Positions 4,992-12,313 of a stretch of 12,313 nucleotides of DNA are shown here, piece after piece. Both the position numbers and the translations under genes were made by a program. The notes under the pieces are model-generated. The model saw only the letters and a list, made by a program, of their open reading frames with translations. It did not search any database and was not told where the DNA came from. Each line of letters starts with the position of its first letter. Position 1 is the first letter of the stretch. The stretch covers positions 1 to 12,313 of the forward strand of contig JAFGLK010000263.1 of NCBI GenBank assembly GCA_016928125.1, read 5' to 3'. This stretch comes from Anaerolineae bacterium (lineage in GTDB: Bacteria; Chloroflexota; Anaerolineae; UBA1429).

Positions 4992-7808
4992 GTGGAATCC
5001 CAGATGCTTTCCGCCGATGATCTTCTGGAGCAGATCGCCCGGCAGATGTGCCCAAAAGCCGGCACGTCGAGCAGCGGATCGGAGCCATGCGACCAGATCG
5101 TGCACGTAGAGCGACTGGCCGCTCGCGGTGCTCGCTATGGTGAGCCTTCACCGCCCCTTCCCGCGGCTCTACAGAGCGCCCTAGCAGAGATAGGCATCAC
5201 CCAGCTCTATTCCCATCAGAGTGAGGCGCTCGAGCGGGTGCGCCAGGGCGAGCATGTGGTCGTCGTGACGGCTACATCGAGCGGCAAGACGCTCTGTTAC
5301 AACCTGCCGGTGCTTGAGACGATTCTGAGCGACCACTCGGCCACGGCCCTCTACATGTACCCCATCAACGCCCTGGTCAACGATCAGCTCAAAGGCTTGA
5401 TGCGGCTCAATCTGTCTCTGGGCACAGAGGCTGCGGGCATCGGGCGCTATACAGGGGCGCTCAATAGCGACCAGCGCCGCGCATTGCGGGCACGTCAGCC
5501 CAACATCATCCTTACCAACCCCGAGATGGTGCATCTCAGCTTTCTGCTCTGGCATCAGAACTGGGAAGCGTTCTGGCAGAATCTGCGCTTCGTAGTCGTG
5601 GACGAGGTGCACACTTACCGGGGCGTCTTTGGCTCCAACATGGCTCACCTTTTCCGACGGGTGCTGCGCGTTGCGGCTCACTATGGCGCCTCGCCGCAGT
5701 TCATCTGTTGCTCAGCCACGATGGCCAATCCGGGAGAGCTGGCTGAGGGGCTGACCGGGAAAGAATTCTCGGTGGTGAGTCAAGATGGCGCCGGCAGTGG
5801 CCCGAAGCGCTTTGTGCTCTGGAATCCGCCCTTGTTGGCTGAGGCACAAGAGCAGAACAAACGCCGCTCCTATGCCGAGGAATCGATCGATCTGATGCTC
5901 CATTGCTTGCGTGCCAACTATAACACGATCGTATTTACGCGCGCGCGGAGCCTCACGGAACGCATGTTGCGCCTGGCGCAGAGTCTGACACAGGGGGAAC
6001 AGGGTGAGCCGCCGAGTGTGGAAGAAGAGGGAGCCCCACCCCCGGAGGTGGCCGAGTTCCAATATCTGGGAGAGTCGATAGCGTCCTATCGCGCTGGCTA
6101 CCTGGCCAACGAGCGCGAGGAGATTGAGAACAAGCTCAAGACCGGCGAACTACAGTGCGTGATCACCACCAATGCCCTGGAACTGGGCGTCGATATCGGC
6201 GATCTGGATGCAGCCATCATCGCCGCCTACCCGGGCACGATCATGTCCACCTGGCAGCAGGCGGGCCGGGCCGGTCGGCGTGGTCGAGACGCCTTGATTT
6301 TCATGGTAGCTTCGCAGAACCCCCTGGACCAGTACTATGTGAATCATCCTCAGGAGTTCTTCAGTCAACCGCACGAGTTGGCCGTGATCGATCTCGAGAA
6401 TCAGCCCATCCTGCTCAAGCACCTGCTGTGCGCGGCCCGCGAGCTGCCCATCGCGCCGGCTGAGGTGGCGCGCATGTCGCCAGCGATGCAGTGGACCGTC
6501 TCTGAGCTGCGCCGGCGGGGCATGCTGACCGCAGCGCAGGAGGATGCGGATGATCTGATCTACCCCCAGGAAGAGCGGCGCGAGATCCACTTTCAGATCT
6601 CGCTGCGCTCCGCCGGCCATGAGAGCTATCGCATCGTCGACCAGGAGAACAATGAGATCGGCTCCATCGAGCCGCCCAACGTCTTTCGGGAGGCCCACCC
6701 TGGCGCCATCTATCAACACGCGGGGGATGATTACCGCGTCGTCTTTCTGGATCGGCAGACCAGAACCGTACGTGTCCGCGGGGAGAGCCTGCCACATTAT
6801 ACGCGCGCCTTTAGCACGCTGAACGTGGAGGTGGGCGAGCCGCAGATCTCCCGCACTGTGGATCTAGGGGGCTTGCCCTTCACGATCTCTTTGGGCGATC
6901 TTCGCATCGAGGAGACGGTGCGCAGCTATCAGGAGCTTGTACTCGGCTCGGATGAGCTCGTACGCCGCGTCAATCTGAGCTATCCCCTCAGGATGCGGCT
7001 CAATACCATGGGCATGTGGATCCAGATGCCCCCCCAGTTGGGCGAGCAGATCGTGGCCCCAGATGGAGCGGACACGACAGACACCTATGCTGAAGGCTTG
7101 CATGCCGTGCAGCACCTGCTCACCGGCGTGCTGCCTCTGCTCGTCATGTGCGATCGGCGAGATGTGAATGGATACTATGACATCGCCCCGGCTGAGGGCG
7201 CTGCCCCCATCGTGTTTGTGTACGACTCGTACGAGGGAGGCATCGGTCTGGCCGAGATCGCCTATCAGCGTGTGGAGGCATTGCTGCGCCTGGCGCGCGA
7301 CACCGTGCTCCAATGTCCCTGTGCAACGGGGTGTCCAGCGTGCATTCAGTGGGGCGCCTGTCGTCTACACAACGAGTTGCTTGACAAAGCGGCTGCACGC
7401 CTGATTCTGGGCGCACTGGTTGGTGACGAAGCTCTGGCGGGTGAACCGCCTGCACTAGATGCAGCATCCCTTCTAGGTCATAGGGCGGCCATGGCGAGGT
7501 CGGGCGACAAAGGCCTCGTCGCCGAGCGACAACGCGAACTGCAACTGCGCGCCATCGAAGAGCTGGATGAGCGCACGGTGCGGATCGGTCTGCGCTTCAA
7601 TCCCGCCAAGGAGGAAAAGCCGGTTGAGAAGCAGTATGCACCTGGGGAGCGCGTCACCCATGTAACCTACGGGGCAGGGCGTGTCGTCTCATCGCGCATA
7701 GATGGACAGCGCGAGTTGGTGACGGTGCGCTTTCTGCGTAGGGGGATGGTGCGCGAGCTGGATGTTTCCAAAGGCATGCTGCAAAAGGTGGAGGCTTCGG
7801 GGCATTAG
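4992..7808 (+). CDS. MrfA/YprA-type superfamily 2 helicase with DUF1998 (MZB) zinc site
   Basis: This 938-residue ATP-dependent helicase shows Walker A TATSSGKT at 93-100, YPINALVNDQ at 123-132, DEVH at 204-207, SATMANP at 241-247, TTNALELGVDIGDLD at 392-406 and QQAGRAGRRG at 422-431. Near the C-terminus CPCATGCPACIQWGAC (775-790) supplies the four conserved DUF1998/MZB cysteines (777, 781, 784, 790) plus C775, followed by the family's N-x2-LDK. In Bacillus subtilis, MrfA (YprA) is a 3'-5' DNA helicase that works with the exonuclease MrfB in mitomycin-lesion excision; no MrfB-like gene is in this window. Residues about 882-934 (GERVTHVTYGAGRVV and on) form an extra Tudor/SH3-like tail like the C-terminus of PcrA. 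An acidic, Pro-rich insert sits at 333-355. The start is GTG with a good ribosome site. An orthologous repair role is likely but not shown. Confidence 0.88.
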   Translation: MESQMLSADDLLEQIARQMCPKAGTSSSGSEPCDQIVHVERLAARGARYGEPSPPLPAALQSALAEIGITQLYSHQSEALERVRQGEHVVVVTATSSGKTLCYNLPVLETILSDHSATALYMYPINALVNDQLKGLMRLNLSLGTEAAGIGRYTGALNSDQRRALRARQPNIILTNPEMVHLSFLLWHQNWEAFWQNLRFVVVDEVHTYRGVFGSNMAHLFRRVLRVAAHYGASPQFICCSATMANPGELAEGLTGKEFSVVSQDGAGSGPKRFVLWNPPLLAEAQEQNKRRSYAEESIDLMLHCLRANYNTIVFTRARSLTERMLRLAQSLTQGEQGEPPSVEEEGAPPPEVAEFQYLGESIASYRAGYLANEREEIENKLKTGELQCVITTNALELGVDIGDLDAAIIAAYPGTIMSTWQQAGRAGRRGRDALIFMVASQNPLDQYYVNHPQEFFSQPHELAVIDLENQPILLKHLLCAARELPIAPAEVARMSPAMQWTVSELRRRGMLTAAQEDADDLIYPQEERREIHFQISLRSAGHESYRIVDQENNEIGSIEPPNVFREAHPGAIYQHAGDDYRVVFLDRQTRTVRVRGESLPHYTRAFSTLNVEVGEPQISRTVDLGGLPFTISLGDLRIEETVRSYQELVLGSDELVRRVNLSYPLRMRLNTMGMWIQMPPQLGEQIVAPDGADTTDTYAEGLHAVQHLLTGVLPLLVMCDRRDVNGYYDIAPAEGAAPIVFVYDSYEGGIGLAEIAYQRVEALLRLARDTVLQCPCATGCPACIQWGACRLHNELLDKAAARLILGALVGDEALAGEPPALDAASLLGHRAAMARSGDKGLVAERQRELQLRAIEELDERTVRIGLRFNPAKEEKPVEKQYAPGERVTHVTYGAGRVVSSRIDGQRELVTVRFLRRGMVRELDVSKGMLQKVEASGH

Positions 7809-7860
7809 CCATTCGAGCCGCTGGTGCGCGGCAGGCTGATCTATCGCGGCGCAGAGGCAG

Positions 7861-7874
7861 GCTTGAGCTCAAGC
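7861..7874. promoter_or_regulatory. 14-bp perfect palindrome upstream of araB, candidate operator
   Basis: GCTTGAGCTCAAGC reads the same on both strands and lies 30 bases before the araB start. A dimeric repressor could bind here. TTGAGC within it (7863-7868), with CATATC at 7885-7890 and a 16-base spacer, is a poor but possible promoter, so a bound protein could occlude a -35 region. No regulator gene is visible in the window. Confidence 0.4.
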
Positions 7875-7892
7875 ATAGCGACCCCATATCAA

Positions 7893-7898
7893 AAGGAG
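7893..7898 (+). promoter_or_regulatory. Shine-Dalgarno site fixing the araB start
   Basis: AAGGAG lies 6 bases before the ATG at 7905. The open frame continues upstream to an ATG at 7824, but those 27 residues have no ribosome site and no family resemblance. Confidence 0.8.
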
Positions 7899-7904
7899 CG
7901 ACTC

Positions 7905-9575
7905 ATGAGCAGATACGCGATCGGCATCGATTTCGGCACCGAATCGGCGCGCACGGTGCTGGTGGACTTGTGTGATGGCGCAGAGGTCGCTGAGTCGGTG
8001 TTCCCCTACCCCGACGGGGTGATCGACGAGCAGCTTCCCGGCACCGAGGTGCGCCTCGACCCAGACTGGGCGCTTCAGAATCCCGCGGACTATGTGGCGG
8101 CCATCAAAGCCAGCATTCCGGAGGTTCTGGCCCAGAGTGGGGCCAAGTCAGAGGAGGTGATCGGCATCGGCATTGACTTTACCGCCTGCACCATGCTGCC
8201 CACCAAGGCGGATGGCACGCCCCTGTGTTATCTGCCCGAGTATCGCCTGAATCCCCACGCGTGGGTCAAACTCTGGAAACACCACGCGGCTCAGCCGGAA
8301 GCGAACCTGATCAACGAGGTAGCCTCGGCCCGCGGCGAGACCTGGCTGCCGCGCTATGGCGGCAAGATCTCTTCCGAGTGGTTCTTTCCCAAAGCGCTCC
8401 AGATTCTCAACGAGGCCCCTGAGATCTATGAGGCGGCCGACCGGCTGATCGAGGCGGCGGACTGGACGATCTGGCAGTTGTGTGGCGTAGAGACCCGCAA
8501 CTCGTGCACGGCGGGATACAAGGCGATCTGGAGCAAGGAGGAGGGCTTTCCCAGCCCCGACTTTTTCGCAGCGTTGCACCCGCGCATGCGCGATATTGTC
8601 GAGGAAAAGATGTCCACTGAGATCCTGCCGCTGGGCGCCAAGGCGGGTGGGCTAACGGCCGAGATGGCGGCGGCAACGGGACTACGCGAGGGCACGGCCG
8701 TGGCTGTGGCCAATGTGGATGCGCACACCGCCGTGCCGGCCTCGACAGTCGTTGAGCCCGGCCGCATGGTGATGATCATGGGCACCTCTACCTGCCACAT
8801 GGTACTGGGCGATCAGCCCGCGATCGTGCCGGGGATGTGTGGGGTGGTAGAGGACGGCATCATCCCCGATATGTATGGCTTTGAGGCTGGCCAGTCTTGT
8901 GTGGGCGACCATTTCGCCTGGTTCGTGGAGAACTGCGTGCCGACCGACTATGCCAACGAGGCCGAACGCCGGGGCGTGAGCCTGCACCAGCTATTGGAGG
9001 AAAAGGCGGCGGCGCTCAAACCGGGAGAGTCGGGGTTGCTGGCGCTCGATTGGTGGAACGGCAATCGCTCCGTGCTGGTCGATGTGGATCTGACGGGCCT
9101 ACTCATTGGGGCCACGCTGGCCACCAAGCCAGAGGAGATCTACCGCGCTCTGATCGAGGCCACCGCCTATGGCACCCGCATCATCGTGGAGACCTTTGAA
9201 GAGAGCGGCGTGCCGGTCAGGGAGTTCGTGGCCGCAGGCGGCCTGCCTGAGCGCAACAAGCTCTTGATGCAGATCTATGCCGATGTTACCGGCCGTGAGC
9301 TCAAGGTGGCGGGCACGGCTCAGTCAGGCGCTTTGGGGGCTGCTATGCACGGAGCCGTCGCGGCCGGCGCTGCGGCCGGCGGCTTTGACACGATCCAAGA
9401 GGCAGCTGCTCAGATGGCGCACCTCAAGGATGAGTCTTACGCGCCCAGCCCTGAGAACCAGGCCGTCTATGATCAGCTCTATGCCGAGTACGTCCTGCTG
9501 CACGACTATTTCGGGCGTGGCGCCAACGACGTGATGAAACGCCTGAAAGCCATCAAGGCCGCAGCGCGCGATTAG
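7905..9575 (+). CDS. araB: L-ribulokinase (FGGY kinase family)
   Basis: The 556-residue cytoplasmic enzyme phosphorylates L-ribulose with ATP to L-ribulose 5-phosphate, the second step of L-arabinose breakdown. The length is typical of bacterial ribulokinase. Diagnostic segments are the N-terminal phosphate loop [12 protein letters not shown] at 6-17, [13 protein letters not shown] at 87-99, the [18 protein letters not shown] region at 116-133, the presumed catalytic aspartate D272 in [17 protein letters not shown] at 293-299 and the ATP-side [15 protein letters not shown] at 443-457. GTSTCHM and the KHHAAQ block separate ribulokinase from xylulokinase and glycerol kinase. araA and araD are not in this window, so the gene stands apart from the rest of its pathway locally, and neighbours are repair helicases on both sides. 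A palindrome at 7861-7874 may control it and a hairpin at 9592-9621 ends it. Confidence 0.95.
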   Translation: MSRYAIGIDFGTESARTVLVDLCDGAEVAESVFPYPDGVIDEQLPGTEVRLDPDWALQNPADYVAAIKASIPEVLAQSGAKSEEVIGIGIDFTACTMLPTKADGTPLCYLPEYRLNPHAWVKLWKHHAAQPEANLINEVASARGETWLPRYGGKISSEWFFPKALQILNEAPEIYEAADRLIEAADWTIWQLCGVETRNSCTAGYKAIWSKEEGFPSPDFFAALHPRMRDIVEEKMSTEILPLGAKAGGLTAEMAAATGLREGTAVAVANVDAHTAVPASTVVEPGRMVMIMGTSTCHMVLGDQPAIVPGMCGVVEDGIIPDMYGFEAGQSCVGDHFAWFVENCVPTDYANEAERRGVSLHQLLEEKAAALKPGESGLLALDWWNGNRSVLVDVDLTGLLIGATLATKPEEIYRALIEATAYGTRIIVETFEESGVPVREFVAAGGLPERNKLLMQIYADVTGRELKVAGTAQSGALGAAMHGAVAAGAAAGGFDTIQEAAAQMAHLKDESYAPSPENQAVYDQLYAEYVLLHDYFGRGANDVMKRLKAIKAAARD

Positions 9576-9591
9576 GGCCTTGGGCAACACC

Positions 9592-9621
9592 AGGGAGCGA
9601 GAGGCAGTCTTCTCGCTCCTT
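9592..9621 (+). terminator. Hairpin terminator after araB
   Basis: Bases 9592-9603 pair with 9610-9621 over 12 bp, including two G-T wobbles, around a 6-base loop. The core GGAGCGAGA/TCTCGCTCC is perfect. A moderately T-rich stretch follows (TTGTTCGTGT). It begins 17 bases after the araB stop. On the minus strand no T-rich tail follows, so it serves araB better than priA. Confidence 0.7.
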
Positions 9622-9709
9622 GTTCGTGTCCCTCTTCCTGCTCACTCTTGCGGACAGCGAGGGCCAACGGTCATCTTCTGAGTGGAGTGAACTGAAAAGG
9701 GCACCCGAT

Positions 9710-12313
9710 CTACAAGAGTGAGACAGGATCCACATCCACGCGCCAACCTGTGGGCAGATCGACGCCCCGCAGCAGCGCGTGGGGATCGGCCCCACGTACA
9801 ATCACATGCCAGCGCGACTCGCCGCGCACGCGCGCGAAAAAAGCCGGCGCCGGTCCGATCAGATCCACCTCTGCTAGGCCCAGGCGGGCGATGCGCTCCT
9901 CAAGCCGGGCGTGTAGCGCGCGCGTCTCGTGCGCGGCGCGCTCGGCGCTCGGGTGCGAGTAGACGAGGCGAATCAGCCGGCTGAAGGGTGGGTACCAGTG
10001 TTCGCGTCGGAAGGCGATCTCGCCTTCGTAGAACATCCGAAAATCATGCTGACTGGCGGCCACGATAGCAGGATGTTGCGGTGTGTAGGTCTGTATGATC
10101 ACGCGCCCTCCGAGAATGCTGCGCCCCGCGCGGCCCGCCACCTGGGTGAGCAGCTGAAAAGTACGCTCCGAGGCCCGCAGATCGGGGAGGTTCAGCATGG
10201 TGTCGGCGGTGATGACCCCCACAAGCGTGACACGGGGCAGATCGAGCCCCTTGGCGATCATCTGGGTGCCCACCATGATATCCGCCTCGCCCTGGATAAA
10301 GCGATCCAAAAGCTCGCCATGCGATTGCCTGCCCCCGGTGGTGTCCAGATCCCAGCGCACGATGCGCGCCTGCGGATAGCTGTCCTGGACCATCTCCTCT
10401 ACGCGCTGGGTGCCAGTTCCAAAGTAGCGGATGCGGCGGCTCCAGCAGTTGGGACACTGAGCCGGTGGCGCGCAGCGATAGTTACAGTGGTGGCAGATGA
10501 GCTCAGAGACTCGGGCGTGATAGGTCAAAGGGACGTCGCAGCGTGGGCACTGGAGCACGTGGCCGCAATCGCGACACATGACGAACGTGGCCGAGCCTCG
10601 CCGATTGAGAAACAGGATCGTCTGCTCTCCAGCAGCCAGCGCCTGGCTCAGAGCGGATTGCAGCACCCGGCTGAGGATGCTCCGGTTGCCCGCCCTGAGC
10701 TCGGCGCGCATGTCCACCACGGATACGGGGGGCAGATCGGCGTAGAGCGCTTCATCTTGATCTTCGGCCCCAGCGCTTTCGATCCGCTCGGCCTGCCAAT
10801 GCCCCATGGCACTATCGCCCTTGAGGCTAGCACGCTGCTGCGCGATGATGCGCCGATGGCCCATGATGCGGTCTGGCATGTGCAGGTATGCATATTCGCC
10901 ACACTCGGCGCGATAGGCCGACTCGAGGGATGGCGTCGCGCTGCCTAGAATGCATGTCGCGCCGCTCAATTCGGCCAGCTGTATGGCCACATCCCGAGTA
11001 TGATAGCGAGGCGGATTCTCTTGCTTGTACGACCACTCGTGCTCCTCGTCTAGCACGATCAATCCCAGATCGCGGATCGGCGCAAAGATGGCCGAGCGCG
11101 CCCCGATCACCAGGCGCAATTCGCCCGCTCGGATGCGATGCCACTGGTCATAGCGCTCTCCCGCCGAGAGCCCACTGTGCAGGATCGCCAGCGTCGTGGG
11201 GAAGCGAGCTCCAAAGCGCCGGATCGTTTGGGGCGTCAAGGCGATCTCGGGCACCAGCACAAGCGCGCCACGGCCCTGGCGCAGCACATGCTGGGCTGCG
11301 CGCAGGTAGATCTCGGTCTTGCCGCTGCCCGTCACCCCCTGCAGAAGCACGCTATGCGCGCTCCTGGCGTCCAATGCCTGGCGGACGCGCTCCCAAACGC
11401 TGCTCTGGGCAGGGGTGAGCTTGGGCGGAATCACGGGCACAAAGGCGTGATCGCTCAAGGGATCGCGCCACACCTGGACATGGCTCTCCTCGACCAGTTC
11501 CTTGTTGAGCAAGGCTCTCACGATGCCCGATGAGGCGCCGGTCTGATCGGCGATCTCGCTCACCGGAACCCAGGCCTGCCCCTCAGCGTGACGCTGCTCC
11601 AGGTAGTGCAGCACGGCCCGCTGGCGCGGGGCGCGCCTGGCCACCTCGGCGAGGGGCCCCAGGTCGGGATGCAAGCGGATTACTCGCGAGAGCTTGGGGC
11701 GCACGCGAGGCGGGCGGATCCGGGTCTCCTTCAGCAAGTAGCCCTCTCGCACCAGCGCGTTCACCTGGCGGGCAACGCGACGCCTGGGCTGATCGGCCCC
11801 TGACAACTCGCGTCTGAGGTCTCTCGCCGGCATGGGACCCCGGGCCTGCAGGAACTGAGCCAGCTCTGCTCGGTCTCCACTGAGAGCAGCCACATCGGCC
11901 CCCGGCACCAGGCTCACGATCGTCTCGGTGGTCTGCGTGATGCCCGGCGGCAACATGCTCAGGATCACGCGGTGCATCGGCGTCATATAGTACTCGCTGA
12001 CCCAGCGAGCGAGATCGAGATGCGCGGGGGACAGAACAGGCTCTGCGTCCACGATCCGGTCAAGGGGGCGCGTCTCCGAGACCGGCGTTCTCTCGTCAAA
12101 GGCGATGATGATGCCTTGCAGGTAGCGTGAGCCAAAACGCACCCACACCAGCTGACCGACGCGGACACTTGAGCGCAACTGCTCCGGCACTTGATAATGC
12201 CAGGCACGTGTGAGGGTGTCCTCACCCTGCAAGGCATGCGTCACCTCTGAAGCACTGAACCGCTTACGGGAGAGTTCTGTATGTACCACAACCAGGGCGT
12301 AGAGAGGCGCTGC
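9710..12313 (-). CDS. priA: Primosomal protein N' (PriA replication-restart helicase), 5' end beyond the window
   Basis: PriA recognises stalled forks and reloads the replicative helicase. Numbering from the in-frame GTG at 12289 (859 residues): an N-terminal DNA-binding domain, then Walker A GVTGSGKT at 318-325, LVPEIALTPQ at 345-354, DEEH at 414-417, GSATPS at 449-454, GTQMIAKG at 674-681 and QVAGRAGR at 716-723. The zinc insert has eight cysteines at 572, 575, 581, 584, 599, 602, 612 and 615, plus an extra C606. The GTG is probably not the true start: it lacks a ribosome site, the frame stays open to the window edge, and the residues just upstream (PLYALVV) look like the PriA opening strand (YAEVxV). 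Likely only a short N-terminal piece is missing. About 45 residues at 473-518, between motif III and the VVDMRAELRAGN segment, form an insert absent from E. coli PriA. It converges on araB. Confidence 0.95.
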   Translation of the reverse strand, partial: AAPLYALVVVHTELSRKRFSASEVTHALQGEDTLTRAWHYQVPEQLRSSVRVGQLVWVRFGSRYLQGIIIAFDERTPVSETRPLDRIVDAEPVLSPAHLDLARWVSEYYMTPMHRVILSMLPPGITQTTETIVSLVPGADVAALSGDRAELAQFLQARGPMPARDLRRELSGADQPRRRVARQVNALVREGYLLKETRIRPPRVRPKLSRVIRLHPDLGPLAEVARRAPRQRAVLHYLEQRHAEGQAWVPVSEIADQTGASSGIVRALLNKELVEESHVQVWRDPLSDHAFVPVIPPKLTPAQSSVWERVRQALDARSAHSVLLQGVTGSGKTEIYLRAAQHVLRQGRGALVLVPEIALTPQTIRRFGARFPTTLAILHSGLSAGERYDQWHRIRAGELRLVIGARSAIFAPIRDLGLIVLDEEHEWSYKQENPPRYHTRDVAIQLAELSGATCILGSATPSLESAYRAECGEYAYLHMPDRIMGHRRIIAQQRASLKGDSAMGHWQAERIESAGAEDQDEALYADLPPVSVVDMRAELRAGNRSILSRVLQSALSQALAAGEQTILFLNRRGSATFVMCRDCGHVLQCPRCDVPLTYHARVSELICHHCNYRCAPPAQCPNCWSRRIRYFGTGTQRVEEMVQDSYPQARIVRWDLDTTGGRQSHGELLDRFIQGEADIMVGTQMIAKGLDLPRVTLVGVITADTMLNLPDLRASERTFQLLTQVAGRAGRSILGGRVIIQTYTPQHPAIVAASQHDFRMFYEGEIAFRREHWYPPFSRLIRLVYSHPSAERAAHETRALHARLEERIARLGLAEVDLIGPAPAFFARVRGESRWHVIVRGADPHALLRGVDLPTGWRVDVDPVSLL

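Noticed and set aside
2345..7808. A DISARM or Druantia defence island, suggested by a DUF1998-bearing helicase
   Set aside because: DISARM splits helicase and DUF1998 into separate proteins and has a methyltransferase and a PLD protein. Druantia's DUF1998 helicase is far larger. None of the partner genes is here, and the helicase fits MrfA in length and layout.
4986..7808. SOS (LexA) control of the MrfA-like helicase
   Set aside because: I saw no convincing LexA-type inverted repeat in the leader or promoter, and the box in this lineage is not known to me.
9929..10948. 339-codon open frame on the plus strand inside priA
   Set aside because: It is antisense to the conserved helicase motifs of PriA and shows no domain of its own.

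Overview
The window is a GC-rich, densely coded stretch of bacterial chromosome. It holds seven protein genes on both strands, with sigma70-type promoters, clear Shine-Dalgarno sites and hairpins at convergent gene ends. There is no RNA gene, CRISPR array, transposase or phage gene. Several traits suggest a Chloroflexota lineage, perhaps Anaerolineae-like: a small membrane protein with four CxxC pairs, an orphan Helicase_C_3 protein beside an MrfA-type helicase that carries a C-terminal Tudor/SH3-like tail, and the style of the PriA protein. This placement rests on remembered family resemblance and not on a search.

Left part (1-2345): a Gfo/Idh/MocA sugar dehydrogenase reads right and converges on a DUF72 (YecE-like) TIM-barrel protein that reads left. 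A near-perfect 21-bp hairpin separates them. The DUF72 gene and the next gene to the right diverge from a 206-bp intergenic region that contains one well-formed promoter in each direction.

Middle (2345-7808): a 572-residue protein ends in a helicase-associated Helicase_C_3 (XPB/Ssl2 N-terminal-like) domain and has no helicase motor. It converges on a two-helix membrane protein with a double zinc ribbon. That gene diverges from a 938-residue superfamily 2 helicase with a DUF1998/MZB four-cysteine site (MrfA/YprA type). The helicase and the orphan helicase-associated protein are the most interesting pair in the window. They may act together in DNA repair, but only their proximity and family membership support that.

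Right part (7905-12313): an L-ribulokinase (AraB) reads right behind a strong Shine-Dalgarno site and a 14-bp perfect palindrome, and ends at a hairpin terminator. It converges on priA, the replication-restart helicase, whose 5' end runs off the right edge. The sugar genes (MocA-type dehydrogenase and araB) and the genome-maintenance genes (Helicase_C_3 protein, MrfA-like helicase, PriA) are interleaved as separate transcription units. The whole looks like ordinary chromosome and not a mobile island. No intergenic stretch exceeds 300 bases; the longest is 4726-4991.
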